Shown here: piece after piece, positions 1 through 12,600 of the stretch
How positions within the stretch are numbered: the stretch's first letter is position 1
How the letters are laid out: every line of letters begins with the position of its first letter
NCBI GenBank assembly: GCA_951640165.1
Contig: OX621234.1
Location: forward strand, 5,957,001 to 6,021,000
DNA length: 64,000 bases
Reading direction: 5' to 3'
Source: Pseudoips prasinana
Taxonomy: Eukaryota > Arthropoda > Insecta > Lepidoptera > Nolidae
Translations under genes and position numbers: made by a program
The notes under the pieces: generated by a model
Told to the model about the DNA's origin: nothing
The model's input: the letters and a program-made list of their open reading frames with translations, nothing else
Database searches by the model: none

Positions 1-171
1 GCTAAGTGTCGTCTTGGTCTTGCATTTGGGCAACACTATCAAAAACTAAAAAGTATAAAAAAACTTAATTTAATACATCTCTTATGCCAACCTAATACCT
101 TTAATATTAATGAAATACTATCATTTGTATGTACTACCTATTTATAGGTTTGAATACTGAGGGCTACGCGC

Positions 172-830
172 ATAATGAGTGTCCATAGCAACCTATATCA
201 ATAAATAATTTTTAGAAGCTAAAAGTATAATCGTTATGTATGCCATGGATACTCAACAAAATGGCCATCTCGAAGAAGCCTTACCCGCGTATGCTCGTAA
301 TGTTTTCTATTTAATCACAAAACACACGGAGCCAGTCACGATTTTAAAAGAAAGAGTCCGTATTTTCGATATCATTTAATAAAATTTTATGCACAAAGCT
401 TTGGCGTATATAGGTTTGTGAATGTTGTATAAAGATGCTAGTACTTAGTTAAGATAATTAAAATATTCTTGTGACTTCATCAAAAAGTTAGGAAATTTTT
501 AGCATTGTGTGTCTACTATGGCAACCTATATAGATTAATAATTTTGGGAAGCTAAATATAATTAATTGTAGTGTTTGCCACGGATACTCAGCAAAATGGC
601 CATCTCGGATTAACCTTCCCCGCGCATGAGTGTCCATAGCAACCTATACCGATTAATTATTTTAGGAAGCTAAAAATAATTAATCGTTATGGTTGCCATA
701 GATACCTACTCAGCAAAATGGCCGTCTCGGAGAAGCCTTCCCCGCGCATGCGCGTAATGTTTCTGTTTTGTCACAAAACACACAGTGTCACAAGACAAAA
801 GTGTCCACAGCAACCTTTTTTTTTAGTGGT
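172..830. repeat. Cluster of CCATAGCAACC / GGTTGCCATGG repeats
   Basis: Units of about 120 bp (TGTCCATAGCAACCTATA, GAAGCTAAAA, GGTTGCCATGGATA, AAAATGGCC, AAGCCTT, CGCGCATGCG) occur around 178-340, 505-605 and 608-825. Further units lie at 3630-3815. Short inverted pieces make them foldback-like. No open frame. Confidence 0.6.
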
Positions 831-971
831 GGACACCTTTGGTAGGTCCCCGCCGATAGGGAAACGACGGGGTATGTGGGAGTCCCATAGGTTACCCACT
901 TAAACCACCACGGTGTTCGTGAAGCCACCTTCTGTCCAGACCGCGGGATTTTAGAAGCTAAAAATATAACG

Positions 972-3097
972 TAAAAGCTCCTATTAACGACCCCCTAAAA
1001 AGTGTACTCTATTAACGATCTAATTTTCAAATCACTCATATTAGACATAATATAGGGTTCCAGAATGTGATACTTTAAAAATTCGTTATTTATTTTAGTT
1101 GGGCAGCAAAAAGATTAAAGTTTATGTGTGTAAATAGCCTGTAAAATAAATAATTTGATAATGAGTGGGACGCACCCGAAATTGACGCACGTTTCATAGT
1201 GTCGCGTCTCCGGCCACGTAAGTACACCTTAATATTACTTAAGGAAAATAACACACTAAGAATGGATTGGCCTTCTTGCTATCACATTACAACTGTAACC
1301 TATATATTTGTTTTCTAAATTAACTCTTGATATAATACTTCTTATTGGTTTTTGTGTTATAAAATCATGTTTTAATTTAAGGCGGTAATAGAACCCGAAT
1401 TTCGAAACTTAATTCTAATATCGACCCATGGCGTTGTTAAATTTTGAGAACATTTAGTATTTTTAAATAATATCTATTATAAACTACCTCATTCGATTTT
1501 ACTTTATTCTTGTACTATTCATAAAATTATTTTACCTCATTAGCTCTATTAACGACACAGCTATTTCTTAAAGTTTTTGTGTAAAGCTCGATTCAACGTT
1601 AGACAATATCCCTATTATTATAACGATTCTATACTGTAAATAACCATTATTATCTGAATTAAAGACTAACTGAGACTAAAAAAATAATATAGTAATGAGA
1701 TCAAATTTAACAGTATTCCATAAAACGGATATTTTATCTGTTTATTATTAATTTTATTGGTCGCTAATAGAATATTGTAACCTTCATACGTGATTCTATT
1801 ACCGACTCCCAGGTATGACGATATTTTTGGTAAAATATCGTCATACCTGGGAGTCGGTAATAGAATAGTATTACAGTACACAAAAACAAAATGTATATTT
1901 TTGAACAAATTGGCTTATTTCTTGCTAACGTGACGTTTTGAGAGATTTTGTCACAGGCCATATTATTAACTAGCTGTGCCCGCGACTTTGTCCGCGTGTT
2001 AATTAGTTTATTTTGTTTTATTTTTGTTTTTTCAAAAAAAAAAACTTTTCTAAAATAAAAGTAGCCTAAGTTACTCCTTATTACATCAGCTACCTGCCAA
2101 TAAAATTCCCGTCAAAATCGGTCAAGCTATTTCAGAGATTAGCCGGAACAAACAGACAGACAGACAGACAAAAATTGTAAAAAATGTTATTTTGGAGTAT
2201 GTACCGTATATATATTCATATACATGTAGTAAAAATCGGTTATTTCAATATTACAAACAGACACTTCAATTTTATTTATTTGTATAGATGTAAAATAATA
2301 TTTGCTATCCAGTTTCTTTCATGGCTTCATGGCATTGGCTATGTTTCATATGTTTTCAAATCAAATAAAATGGCGGGACGGAATGAGGGCCATGTAACTT
2401 TACAAATCTTCTTTCGAAGAACTAAATTCTATATCGTTGATTAATCTCTCTCTCTCTTCTCCTAGCCTTATTAATCCCAAGCATCTTGGGGTCGGCTTCT
2501 GTATTGAGCGAATTATAAATGTGTTATAATAAAATTAAACTATTATAAAGGTATTTTGTGATTGTATTACAGATAAAATATTTTTGTTATTGATTTATAA
2601 TATATTAGTATGTAGGTAATGAAAAAGTAAGCTTTTAATTATTTGAAGACTGTTTTCTGAGATTGGTTACATTTTTAATTAATTAAAATAACTAAAAGTA
2701 AGTTCTCTAAGCGTTGCAATAAATAAATAAGTTCATATTGTAATAATGGTGATCTCATGACTATTGTTATTATATAATATATACCTTAAAAAACATTTTT
2801 TATTTTGTTTAATAGTAGAGAAGAAGTGACATCTTCGTAGCGGTCGGTAAAAGAAGTAGAAAAATCGGTAATAGAATCTTGCCGCATACTATGGGTCGGT
2901 AATAGAATCAACTACTCTTTTGGATTAAATAATTATTTAGTAATTATTGCGTTACTGAATATTGAATTTAAGTACTTAATTGCAAAGAATACTTTGTTGA
3001 GATTAAATAAAAATTATAACATCTTTTCTAACATAACAGCTTATTTTTTTAAAGTGAATCCTAAGACAGCTAAAACTGGCGGTAATAGGAGCTTTTA
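972..3097. mobile_element. Orphan TIR element with dispersed terminal motif
   Basis: AAAGCTCCTATTAACGACCC (974-993) and, inverted, AAAGCTCCTATTACCGCCAG (3076-3095) are flanked by TA on both sides. CTATTA(A/C)CGA or its complement recurs at 981, 1009, 1382, 1546, 1796, 1854, 2865, 2896 and 3079, with near matches at 1761 and 2844. No transposase frame is present. Other repeats are nested (1969-2185; 2440-2515). Architecture parallels the pogo/Tigger-type element at 26.9 kb. Confidence 0.6.
1793..1866. repeat. Perfect 35-bp-arm hairpin
   Basis: Arms 1793-1827 and 1832-1866 are exact reverse complements around the 4-base loop TGGT. Each arm includes the element motif CTATTACCGA. Confidence 0.95.
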
Positions 3098-3109
3098 CTA
3101 TTTTTTTAA

Positions 3110-3620
3110 TTCAGTTTTACGGCCGAAGAAGCGGCCTTATGAGCCTTCCGTAAAATATATTTCATTTATTTTTGTCATTGGTCAATGTCAAGTAAAGTCC
3201 GTCACAGTCAAGACATATAGACATAAGACATAGTCAAAGTCAAAATTTTACATTTATGTGGAATCGTCATATTTTTTTACCCTACCGTGCCACTACGTGC
3301 CAAATGACGTGGCAGCTACTGAGAAACACTGCCTGAATACTCAGTGATCCTGATAAAAAACTCAATAGTCTTGTCCTACACCAGTAAAGCAGTGGAGACT
3401 TTAATAGATGCTCAAATGGAGTTTTGGATTCAACACAGAAACACACAATTCACGACAATATGGCGCTTTCCTCATGCACGCATCCAGCACGTTGTCCATC
3501 ATGTTATGTCTAAAAATCCACCATATTTACACATAAAAACTTGAATAATCACCAGTTTTTGAAAATGAAACAATACCCTGATGCGTCTTTTTCCGCTTGG
3601 CGCCAAAACCTCGCTAAAAA
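3110..3620 (+). repeat. Repeat X copy 1, with conserved peptide frame
   Basis: GCGGCCTTATGAGCCTTCCG at one end and TTGGCGCCAAAACC at the other. Between them a frame reads SKAVETLIDAQMEFWIQHRN and VMSKNPPYLHIKT. Interrupted at about 3240-3335 by another repeat (TACCCTACCGTGCC). Confidence 0.65.
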
Positions 3621-3815
3621 TAATAAATCGTTAGGGTTGCCATGGATATCCAACAAGATGGCCATCTTGGAGATGCCCTACCCGCGCGTGGGTGTCCATA
3701 GCAACCTATACCTTAAAATTATTTTTAGAAGCTAATAATAACTAATCGTTATGGTTGCCATGGATATCCAACAAAATGGCCGTCTTGGAGAAGCCTTACC
3801 GGCGCATGCGTGAAT
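3614..3815. repeat. Two more units of the CCATAGCAACC repeat
   Basis: GGTTGCCATGGATATCCAAC occurs twice about 120 bp apart, each followed by AAGATGGCC or AAAATGGCC and CCGCGCG- or GGCGCATGCG-type sequence. Same family as 172-830. Confidence 0.6.
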
Positions 3816-3989
3816 TTTCTTCAGGCCTTATCCAAAGAGAATTTAACAAACTGCGGTCCTATCCAGCCGCGCCCAGTGAATTACGTACAAGTAATTTTTG
3901 TTTTCAAAACAGTGCTTTTTAATTAGGCTAAAGTGATAATTTGATTTCAAGATATAAGGTAATAATACAGAATAAATAATGATTTAGAG

Positions 3990-4640
3990 TCAATTACCGT
4001 AAATAGCCGCTTTCTTTGCTTTTAATGAAGTTTCAGGTTTCGTAGCAATACTTATAATTACAATAATTAATTACTATATAAACACACATTGATAATTACC
4101 ACTTTATCAAAATTGATGACATGTTTCCAATTGCACATAATATTATTAAATTGATATTGTTTTTCTATTCAAGATAAATTAAGATTGGCCGTATGGGAGT
4201 ATTCAAAATAATTTATATTATGTCAAGCACGTGCGTAGAAATCATTTTAAACGAATTATTTCTATGTTTTGATCCTATAATAACTCTTTTTTGCTTTGTA
4301 TTGGGTAAAGTTATTGATGTCTTGTATAGATTTTTAGATTCTATTTTGGATTTACATAGTCAACTTAACTAAATTAACACCTACCTACCTACCAATACTA
4401 TTGACTAATAATAATATTTCAATGCAATAAAGGCACCTTTCGAAGATTCGATACTATAAATAAAAATCTATTGTACCTGATCTCATCGTTGTATATTTCT
4501 TTTAGTTTTGTTAGTGATCGTTGATATATGTACATAAATTTGAAAAGAATAATTCCGCTGAATACTTATGAGTCTTGAAGATTATAACGAGTTTACCTGC
4601 ATCGAAATGTCGAATGTGTCCGATGATTAAGGTATCTCAT
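3990..4640. other. AT-rich stretch without recognisable content
   Basis: No open frame of note, no repeat family recognised. A fragment of the GTACAGACGCC MITE follows (about 4662-4775), then a CCCCGGCGCAAAAACGCCGGG hairpin-like repeat start at 4975. Confidence 0.5.
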
Positions 4641-5433
4641 GTCAATTTTAACCGTATTACGGTTATATCTGTCAAATTTGCCCAATTTAAAGTGAACGTT
4701 ATACTTATGTGATAAAGTTGAAAATCTATAAAATAAATTTGACAGATTGGGGTAGCTGGATGTGCTGGCGTCTATACCTATGCGAGTGTCACAAGGAGGC
4801 TAAAATTAAAAAGTGCATGTGAGATATTATCCTGCCGCTTGGCAATCAAAGACAGACTATAATTTAGGATCTACCTAAGCAGTCTATCCTTGATTGCCGG
4901 GCTAAACGTAAAAGCTATGGTATTTTTGCTTTGATCGTATAAACTGGCGTATGGGCTTTATTTTTAACCCCCGGCGCAAAAACGCCGGGGTGTTTAAGTT
5001 CGACGTGTCTGTGTGTGTGTCTGTCTTGGCATTGTAGCTTTCGTACGGATGAATTGATATTGATTGTTTTTTATTGTTTGCCAGATGAATTAGTCGTGAG
5101 TGTTTTTAGCTGTTTGGTGAAAATCAGTCCAAGATGGCCGCCGCCCCAAAATGGTGGATGACATATTTGTACATATTTCCCTCAATATAAACCGAATAAA
5201 AGGGCTTGACTTATAGAATACTTTTTTTTCTCACTTCTACCTCTTATGGAGCAATGGCTCGAACGTTCAGTGCTTCCGCGAGTTTCAAGTGTTGAGTTTC
5301 TCAAACAGTTTTTTCGGTTTTGTGTTGTAATTATAGAATACTTATGATGAATTTCGAATCCAAGATGGCCGCCATCACAAATTGGCGAATTACATATTAT
5401 TTTGAAATCTCCTTCAATATGGGTACCGAATGA

Positions 5434-5503
5434 AAAGGCTAGAAAACTTTACGCAATAACAAATGCTCCGACATTTGTTATTGCGTAAAGTTTTCTAGCC
5501 TTT
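5434..5503. repeat. Perfect 32-bp-arm hairpin
   Basis: Arms 5434-5465 and 5472-5503 are exact reverse complements (AAAGGCTAGAAAACTTTACG at the outer end) with loop CTCCGA. Confidence 0.95.
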
Positions 5504-5799
5504 AAATATATATATAAAGCCTTTTTAAATTTTATATTTATGTTACCATTATAAACTTGAAGAAATCAATATTTCATAATTTATACGTAAACTTATATTA
5601 GATGGAAGTTATAGTTACGTATCCATAGTATTGTTGATAATCAACCTTAAAAAATTATGCTACTATAAACTAACTACCTACTAGTTTACTGCTGCCCGTT
5701 CTCTGGCACAGCGCTCATTCGCTCAAAGAGCAGCCCGACTGGGGAAGTACTTACCTCCAGTTTACGGAAGACATTATTATTATAACATTAATAATTTAA

Positions 5800-6420
5800 T
5801 GTTGTGTTCTGAGTGCGAGTAAGGTCGCCAGAGCTCATTGGGGTGGGGAGTAGGGTCAGCAACACTTGTTTGCTGACTCTTAAAGGCCGGCAACGCACCC
5901 GCGACTCCTCCGGTGTTGCGAGTGTCCATGGGCGGCGGTAATCACTTACCATCAGGTGACCCACTTGCTCATTTGTCGCCTTCTGATATAAAAAAATAAC
6001 TTGAGAGGTGTCAAGGGACACCCGGATGGAACGAAGTTCCTTTCGATTAATTAGTGAAGGAATTGTAATAATTATTTTTTTAAGTTATGATAATATATTT
6101 TTTTATTAAGAAATATAATATAATATAAACTTAATCAGTAGTATATCATTGTAGTAATAAAAAAGTTATAATAAAAAAAGCAAAAAGTGTAGTTACAACT
6201 TTTCGTCTTAATTTTTTCCGTCTATTCCCCTTTCGTAACGCGGTTATTTTGTTAAGTTATAATAATATTTTATATTATTAACAAATATAATGTAATATAA
6301 ACTTAATCAGTAGGCTCATTTTAGTAATAAAAATAAGCAAAAAGTGTCGTTACCAATTTTCGTCTTAATTTTTTCCGTTCCGTCCTTTCGCAACGCGCGA
6401 TAAGCAAGTTCGTTCAAAAT
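5800..6420. repeat. SINE-like repeat followed by a tandem pair
   Basis: GGCCGGCAACGCACCCGCGA, TGCGAGTGTCCATGGGCGGC, CTTACCATCAGGTGACCCAC (relative at 25450-25590), then TTGAGAGGTGTCAAGGGACA. From about 6180 a unit with CTTAATTTTTTCCGT repeats at a period near 157 bp. A relative of the latter is at 46400-46670. Confidence 0.6.
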
Positions 6421-6523
6421 TCGGGAAGACTTCAACGCCCCCCACAGGATGAGATGGGAGGACGATATTTTATGCCGTCTGTCACACAGCAGACTAGAAG
6501 ACTACTACTTTATTGCATAACTA

Positions 6524-6835
6524 GCTGTGCCCCGCAGTTTTACCCGCGTTATACTATATAAATTATCACAGCTCCTCCCCCGTAGGTGATAGCGTGATAA
6601 TATGCAGCCTATATGTTGACCCGACCTCTTAGCAATATTCATGCAAAATTTGAAGTAAATCCATGCAGTACTTTTTGAGTTTAGCCCGGACATACATACA
6701 GACAAACATACAAAAATTCTAAAAACTATATTTTTGGCTTCAATATCGATTGTAGACCACGCCCCAAGTATCATTTAAAAAAAAAATTCAATGTACAGTT
6801 TCGACTTTCCTACGATTTTATTATAGGTATGTATA
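6524..6835 (+). repeat. Interspersed repeat Z (CTAGCTGTGCCCCGC family)
   Basis: CTAGCTGTGCCCCGCAGTTT, GTAGGTGATAGCGTGATAAT, TGACCCGACCTCTTAGCAAT, ACATACATACAGAC, ATCGATTGTAGACCACGC, ending at CCTACGATTTTATTATA. Common lepidopteran-style LINE or SINE tail. Other copies are listed separately. Confidence 0.7.
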
Positions 6836-7034
6836 GATTTGACTTTAGCCAGACGAAAGTATGCAGTAGGTGTAGATAGTCTCGTCCGGTCGATGCCAAT
6901 TCAATTCAATTCTTTAATTCACTCCACAATGCATGTACTGGAGTCGGTAACAAAATAAAGTAGGTAGGTATCAATTATGGTCCATGTGGGGTACAGCATG
7001 GGACAAGAAGAGAGGAGGAAGAAGCATGACAAAT

Positions 7035-7330
7035 AATCTATACATATAATAAAATTGTAGGAAAGTCAAAACTATACATTGAATATTTTTGAAAAGGGTG
7101 TGATCTACAGTCGATATCGAAGCCATAAATATATTTTTAAGAATTTTTGTCTGTATATATGTCCGGGATAAACTCAAAAAGTACTGCATGGATTTACTTC
7201 AAATTATACTTGAATATTACTAAGAGGTCGGGTCAACATATAGGCTACATATTATCACGCTATCACCTACGGGGGAGGAGCTGTGATAATTTGTAAATTT
7301 TAAATTTAAACCGCAGGGCACAGCTACTGT
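7035..7330 (-). repeat. Repeat Z, inverted copy
   Basis: TACATATAATAAAATTGTAG to CCGCAGGGCACAGCTACTG. Forms an inverted pair with 6524-6835. Confidence 0.7.
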
Positions 7331-7539
7331 TTAATATTTAAGATACAAAGTCTCAAATATATATTTTGTTCGCAATTTATGTTTATTATATATATTGCGG
7401 TAAAAATTATCTGTTTATCTTATTTTGAGCTGTACCTAGTAGCTTATACGTATGAGAATGGCGTGATACGATAACTTTGGGTGATGTCTTAAAGAGCTTA
7501 ATTTGCCTATGAAACTGACCGACACGAATAATAATAATA

Positions 7540-7790
7540 ATATCCTGGGACATTACTTACACACGGCTATCTGATCCCAAACTAAGCAGAACTTGTACTA
7601 TGAAAACCAGATAACTGATATACTACATATAATATTTTTTTCTTTTGTAAATACATACTCATATATGTAATTAAACCCAGACTCAGGACAAACAGACATG
7701 TTCATACAAATATGTGTGGGAATCGAACCCACGACCTCCGGCGTGAAAAGCAAGCATTTGCCAACCACGACATCATTATGCAAAAAAGTT
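7540..7790 (-). repeat. tRNA-derived SINE (family C)
   Basis: On the minus strand this reads GGTCGTGGGTTCGATTCCCA followed by the family body and the tail ATGTCCCAGGATATTATTAT. Confidence 0.8.
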
Positions 7791-8345
7791 GGGTGTTGTC
7801 TTAAGGAGCTTAATTTGGTTATTACACTGATCGATGTGTAGGACATCAGTTTGCAAAAAAATTGGGCGATGTCTTAAGGAGCTTAATTCGGCTATAAAAC
7901 TGATCTATGTGTAGGACATCAGTTTGCAAAAAAATTGGGCGTTGTATTAAGGAGCTTAATTCGGCTATGAAACTGATCGATGTGTAGGACATCAATTTGC
8001 ATAAAAATTGGGTGTTGTCTTAAGGAGCTTAATTTGGCTATGAATGTGATCAATGTGTAGGACATCAGTTTGCATAAAAATTGGGTGTTGTCTTAAGGAG
8101 CTTAATTTGGCTATGAATGTGATCAATGTGTAGGACATCAGTTTGCATAAAAATTGGGTGTTGTCTTAAGGAGCTTAATTTGGCTATGAATGTGATCAAT
8201 GTGTAGGACATCAGTTTGCATAAAAATTGGGTGTTGTCTTAAGGAGCTTAATTTGGCTATGAAACTGATCGATGTGTACGACATCAGTTTTGCATAAAAA
8301 TTGGATGTTGTCTTAAAGAGCGTTATTTGGCTATGAAACACATGA
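7775..8345. repeat. 73-bp tandem repeat, about 8 units
   Basis: TGTAGGACATCAGTTTGCAT... TCTTAAGGAGCTTAATTTGG recurs with marks at 7841, 7914, 7987, 8060, 8133, 8206 and 8279, an exact 73-bp period. Central units are nearly identical, outer ones diverge. It directly follows the family C SINE at 7540-7790. The period is not a multiple of three, so a coding function is unlikely. Confidence 0.9.
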
Positions 8346-8376
8346 AAATGAAGACTTGATGTCTTCATTTGCATGT
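8341..8376. repeat. Hairpin at the edge of the 73-bp array
   Basis: AAATGAAGAC (loop TTGAT) GTCTTCATTT, with flanking CATG on both sides. Confidence 0.75.
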
Positions 8377-8657
8377 TTGGGTAGATTGCGTTTCAATATT
8401 CTACATTGTTTATGTTACACCTAATATACCTGTTGATCTGTTTGCTTTTTACAATGTATATGTGACAAATAGACGTTTGTTATATTTACTTTTTATCGCT
8501 TTCATATTCGACTATAATCTAATATGGAAGTTGATAGTCTTAAATATATTTTTGGGGCTATCTGGCTGACATCAAGTTCATAGTTGAAATTAATATAGAA
8601 GTTAAGGATAAAAAAAGTATTTCATAGATGTCTTTTTACTCTATGGTAATTTATCTA

Positions 8658-9163
<506 letters not shown>

Positions 9164-9511
9164 TAAAATTTAACGCGGGTAACCCCGCGGGGCAAAACTA
9201 GTATAAGTATATTTACTTTAATTGAGAATAAAATACTGCCCATGGTACCCCCTAATGATATAGCTATTTTAGTAAATTAGAAAAAGTAGTTTTAGAGTTT
9301 ATCCATTCCAAAGAAATATACTTTTTTTTTGTTACTCAATGTTCACATTATTTTATTTATCATAAATGTTCCCACAACATAGAGGACATTTTGAAAAATA
9401 ATAACACAATAATGTTAGTTCAACAGGTTCTTTAGAGTCTTGACCTTTTCAGTTTCCTAATTGATTAATATTAAGATTAATCTGTATTTTTTATGCTCTA
9501 CATCTAGGGTT

Positions 9512-9652
9512 CCTAGGCGGGGCTTTATTGACCGATTGTCAGTTGCAAAGCGCATGTGCAACACGCATGCGATATTGCGTTTTTTTTAATAAATGGCATT
9601 GATTTCCTAGGTCTCGTTGCGCCACTGCTCGGTTCCGCGTTGCCTAGACAAG
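9512..9652 (+). promoter_or_regulatory. Shared promoter block, copy A
   Basis: CCTAGG at 9512, a 31-bp core at 9547-9577 (AAAGCGCATGTGCAACAC then GCATGCGATATTG), TTTCCTAGGTC at 9603-9613, then about 40 bp of 5' leader ending TGCCTAGACAAG directly before the ATG. The core is identical base for base in copy B and close in copy C. The run holds a CATGTG E-box-like hexamer and a GCATGC palindrome. No TATA box is obvious. Promoter function is inferred from position and conservation. Confidence 0.55.
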
Positions 9653-12600
9653 ATGTTTGAAGAATTCCAATATTCTCGCTTTGTGACTCCAGGTTTGATT
9701 AGGAATTTAAGTAACTGTTGTATATGTGTCCGTACAAAGTTGATTTGTTTAAAATACATATACGTGCCGCATGAATATTTTGAAGTATGCCGTTAGGTAT
9801 GGATCGGTGTCTCTTTGTAAGGTAGCTTTATTAAGTCCAAGTGCAAGTTCGAAGTGTATGTGTACAAAAATGTTATTGCAGTCTACTTGTAAATAATACT
9901 GCTGTTAAGTGAAGCATCGCAACGCACTTGCGCTTTCAATTTAAAGGTCTAATGTGAACATGTAATTTTTTGTTACTTTAGTTTTTCTGTGTTGTGCCTT
10001 ACACTGTTTTTGCGACTTGATTTTCTATGATTTTTCAACCTTGATCATATGCGATTCTATGATAAAGCTTGCGTTATATGTTGTCTTATCTCTGGCATCA
10101 ATTTACTTCAATTCCATCATTGCATTTCAAAACGTAGAGAATCTTTGTGTTTACATTCTGTAGTCATGCCATACCCTTTTGCACGCATTTGATGTCTTTG
10201 GGTGTTCTTATTGCCATCACTGTCACAGTGGTGGTGAAGGTGTAACTTGGATCGTTGTTAATTGTGTGTTTATTCCAAATTTTACCCTGATTCAAGTGAT
10301 TAGTCGGCCCATTTCCTTACTCGCGTTTCAATTTTTTTAGATCATATTTTGAGCGCCTTGCTTGGGAGACTGAGCAACATATTTTCCTGTTTTGCGTCAC
10401 TAACATAGTACACAAAAGGTCTCTCTCAATTTTGTTGATTAAACTAGGCATCACAGGTGCTCGGGAGTCTAATGATACCTCCACCATACTTACTATATCA
10501 GTGTAAGTTTAATCTTTTGTCATAATTGGATCTAGTTTAGAAATGATATGGTTTTGTAAATTCCATTCGGTGTTGTGGAAACGTGAAAAATATTAAACAA
10601 AATGGCGGTGTAAAATGGCCGCTTTGGACACGCCCAGCAACCTGTATGAAATGCATGCGCAGAATACTCGCCTCGAAAATAGTATATAAATTATATTGGG
10701 ATAAAATAATTTTGAATATACACAGTATTATACAATCTCAAGTTCATTACCGGACTTGTGATATTTGCATTTCATTATACTATATAACAACAACGTAAAT
10801 GTTTAATACGAGTCAACTTTAATGTAGACAGCGCCCAGTATTAAGGTATCTAAGGGCACACGAGTCCAACTTGATTTTTTTTGCTAACTAATAAAATACA
10901 ATACCTAATTGCCAAGAGTAGTGTCGGATTTAAAAAAAAATATAAAAAAATAAAGAGTATAATTTGAAAACTGTCATAATACCAGGAGTGTCACTTAGGG
11001 CCTATGCACACCACGTTTTTTTTAACGCGCCGTCTACGTGATTAGGTATAATTCAGAAAAACTTAAAGTAACGTTGCTACAGTTTGAGTGTAATAGAATA
11101 GTAATATGGCGCAAATAAATTATAAAAAGTACACCAAAAAGGTTCCAAGTCTTAGTTTTTAATAAATTACAAAAGTTGTATGATAAGATAGAGATGATAG
11201 GGTATAAGTAAGTAGGTTTAATTATATTTTGCATGCACAAATTAGTGCACTCGATGTTCTAAATTCAAACTTACTTTACCCTCTAGAGGATAAAAACGAC
11301 TATTCCACTCAGATAACGAAAGTAAAAAAAATCTTTCCGAGATGGTGTGATGAAGTAGTTATTTGTTATACAAGAGTGCAAAGTGGCTTTTTAACCGCGT
11401 GCTCAATTTTGATAACCGAGCATGAGAAGGATTGTAAAATTAAATCACGAGCGCAGCGGGTGATTTAAAAATTAGAATCCTGAGCGTTAGCGAGGAAATC
11501 AAAAGAGCACAAGGTGAAAAATCCTTGCACTCGAGTGCAACACATAACTTTTCATCACACCTCAGCGAGGAAATGAAGAAATGCATAAAAGAAATCTTAT
11601 TATAAATACTTTTATTTATTTAGTTATTTTATTTAGTTGAGGTATTAATTACTATATTATGATATGTAAGTATTACAGGACAATCATTAAATTATAACAA
11701 ATCATATTTAGAGGTCTAATTAAGAAAAACTTAAAGTTACGTTGCTACAGTTTGAGTGTAATAGAACAGTAAGATTTCGCAAAACAAATTAAAAAAAGTA
11801 CACCAAGAAAATTCCGAGTCTTGGTTTTTAATAAATTAAAAAGTTGTATGATAAATTCGGCACCATAGAGGTAGAAGTAAATAGGTTTATAGTGCAACAA
11901 GAATCTTTATGAACGTGGCTGAAAGTGGAACTATCACCGCCATCTTGTAAAGTGACTCTTTGACAGTTCTACCACAGCTTGCTTTGCTGATTGCCGTTTC
12001 TACGTTTATTATTGTATTATTTGGTTTAAAACACTAACAATATGACAAAAGTGATAAAAAGTGGTGTTAGGGAAATAGTCCTAAAGGTTAAGGAGGTTTT
12101 CATGAAAGAAAGAAGCCTTCACTGTGTTAAGGCTCAATAATTCCATTTGAAAAAGTTAACGAGCGAGTTGCCGCCCCTATAGGAAAATGTTACCATGCTT
12201 TATTTTTAAGTCGCATCCGTGTATTAGTTTTTCGTTTGAAGTTTTTCATTAATGTAGTATTAAGTAATGCGAATGAAATATTAATTTAGAAATAAATTTA
12301 TTTATAAAGATAAAAATGACTGTATGACTGCATGATAAATCGATAATATATGGGATTCCCTATAAACTTTTAGAGTTAGATATTCCTGGGAAATTATTCA
12401 CACATGGCCCGTCAAAGTTATATAATACAATTGATACAAAATACAACGGATACAGTCTATTGCCATTGTAAAATTTTCCCATAATATTATGGAAATTTCC
12501 TTAAAAGCAACCCTTGGCGTCATAGTGTCGCCCTCCCACAAATGTCAGTCACGTTCATAAATATCCTTGTCCCACTGTTATATTTTGCATTCACAAACTT

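Noticed and set aside
2184..2444. 86-residue frame
   Set aside because: AT-rich sequence around a repeat tail, no family signature or conservation.
7540..8345. CRISPR-like array of evenly spaced repeats
   Set aside because: Units are contiguous 73-bp repeats without unique spacers, in an animal genome.
8138..8374. Open minus-strand frame through the 73-bp array
   Set aside because: The period is not a multiple of three, so the frame changes each unit; no coherent protein repeat.
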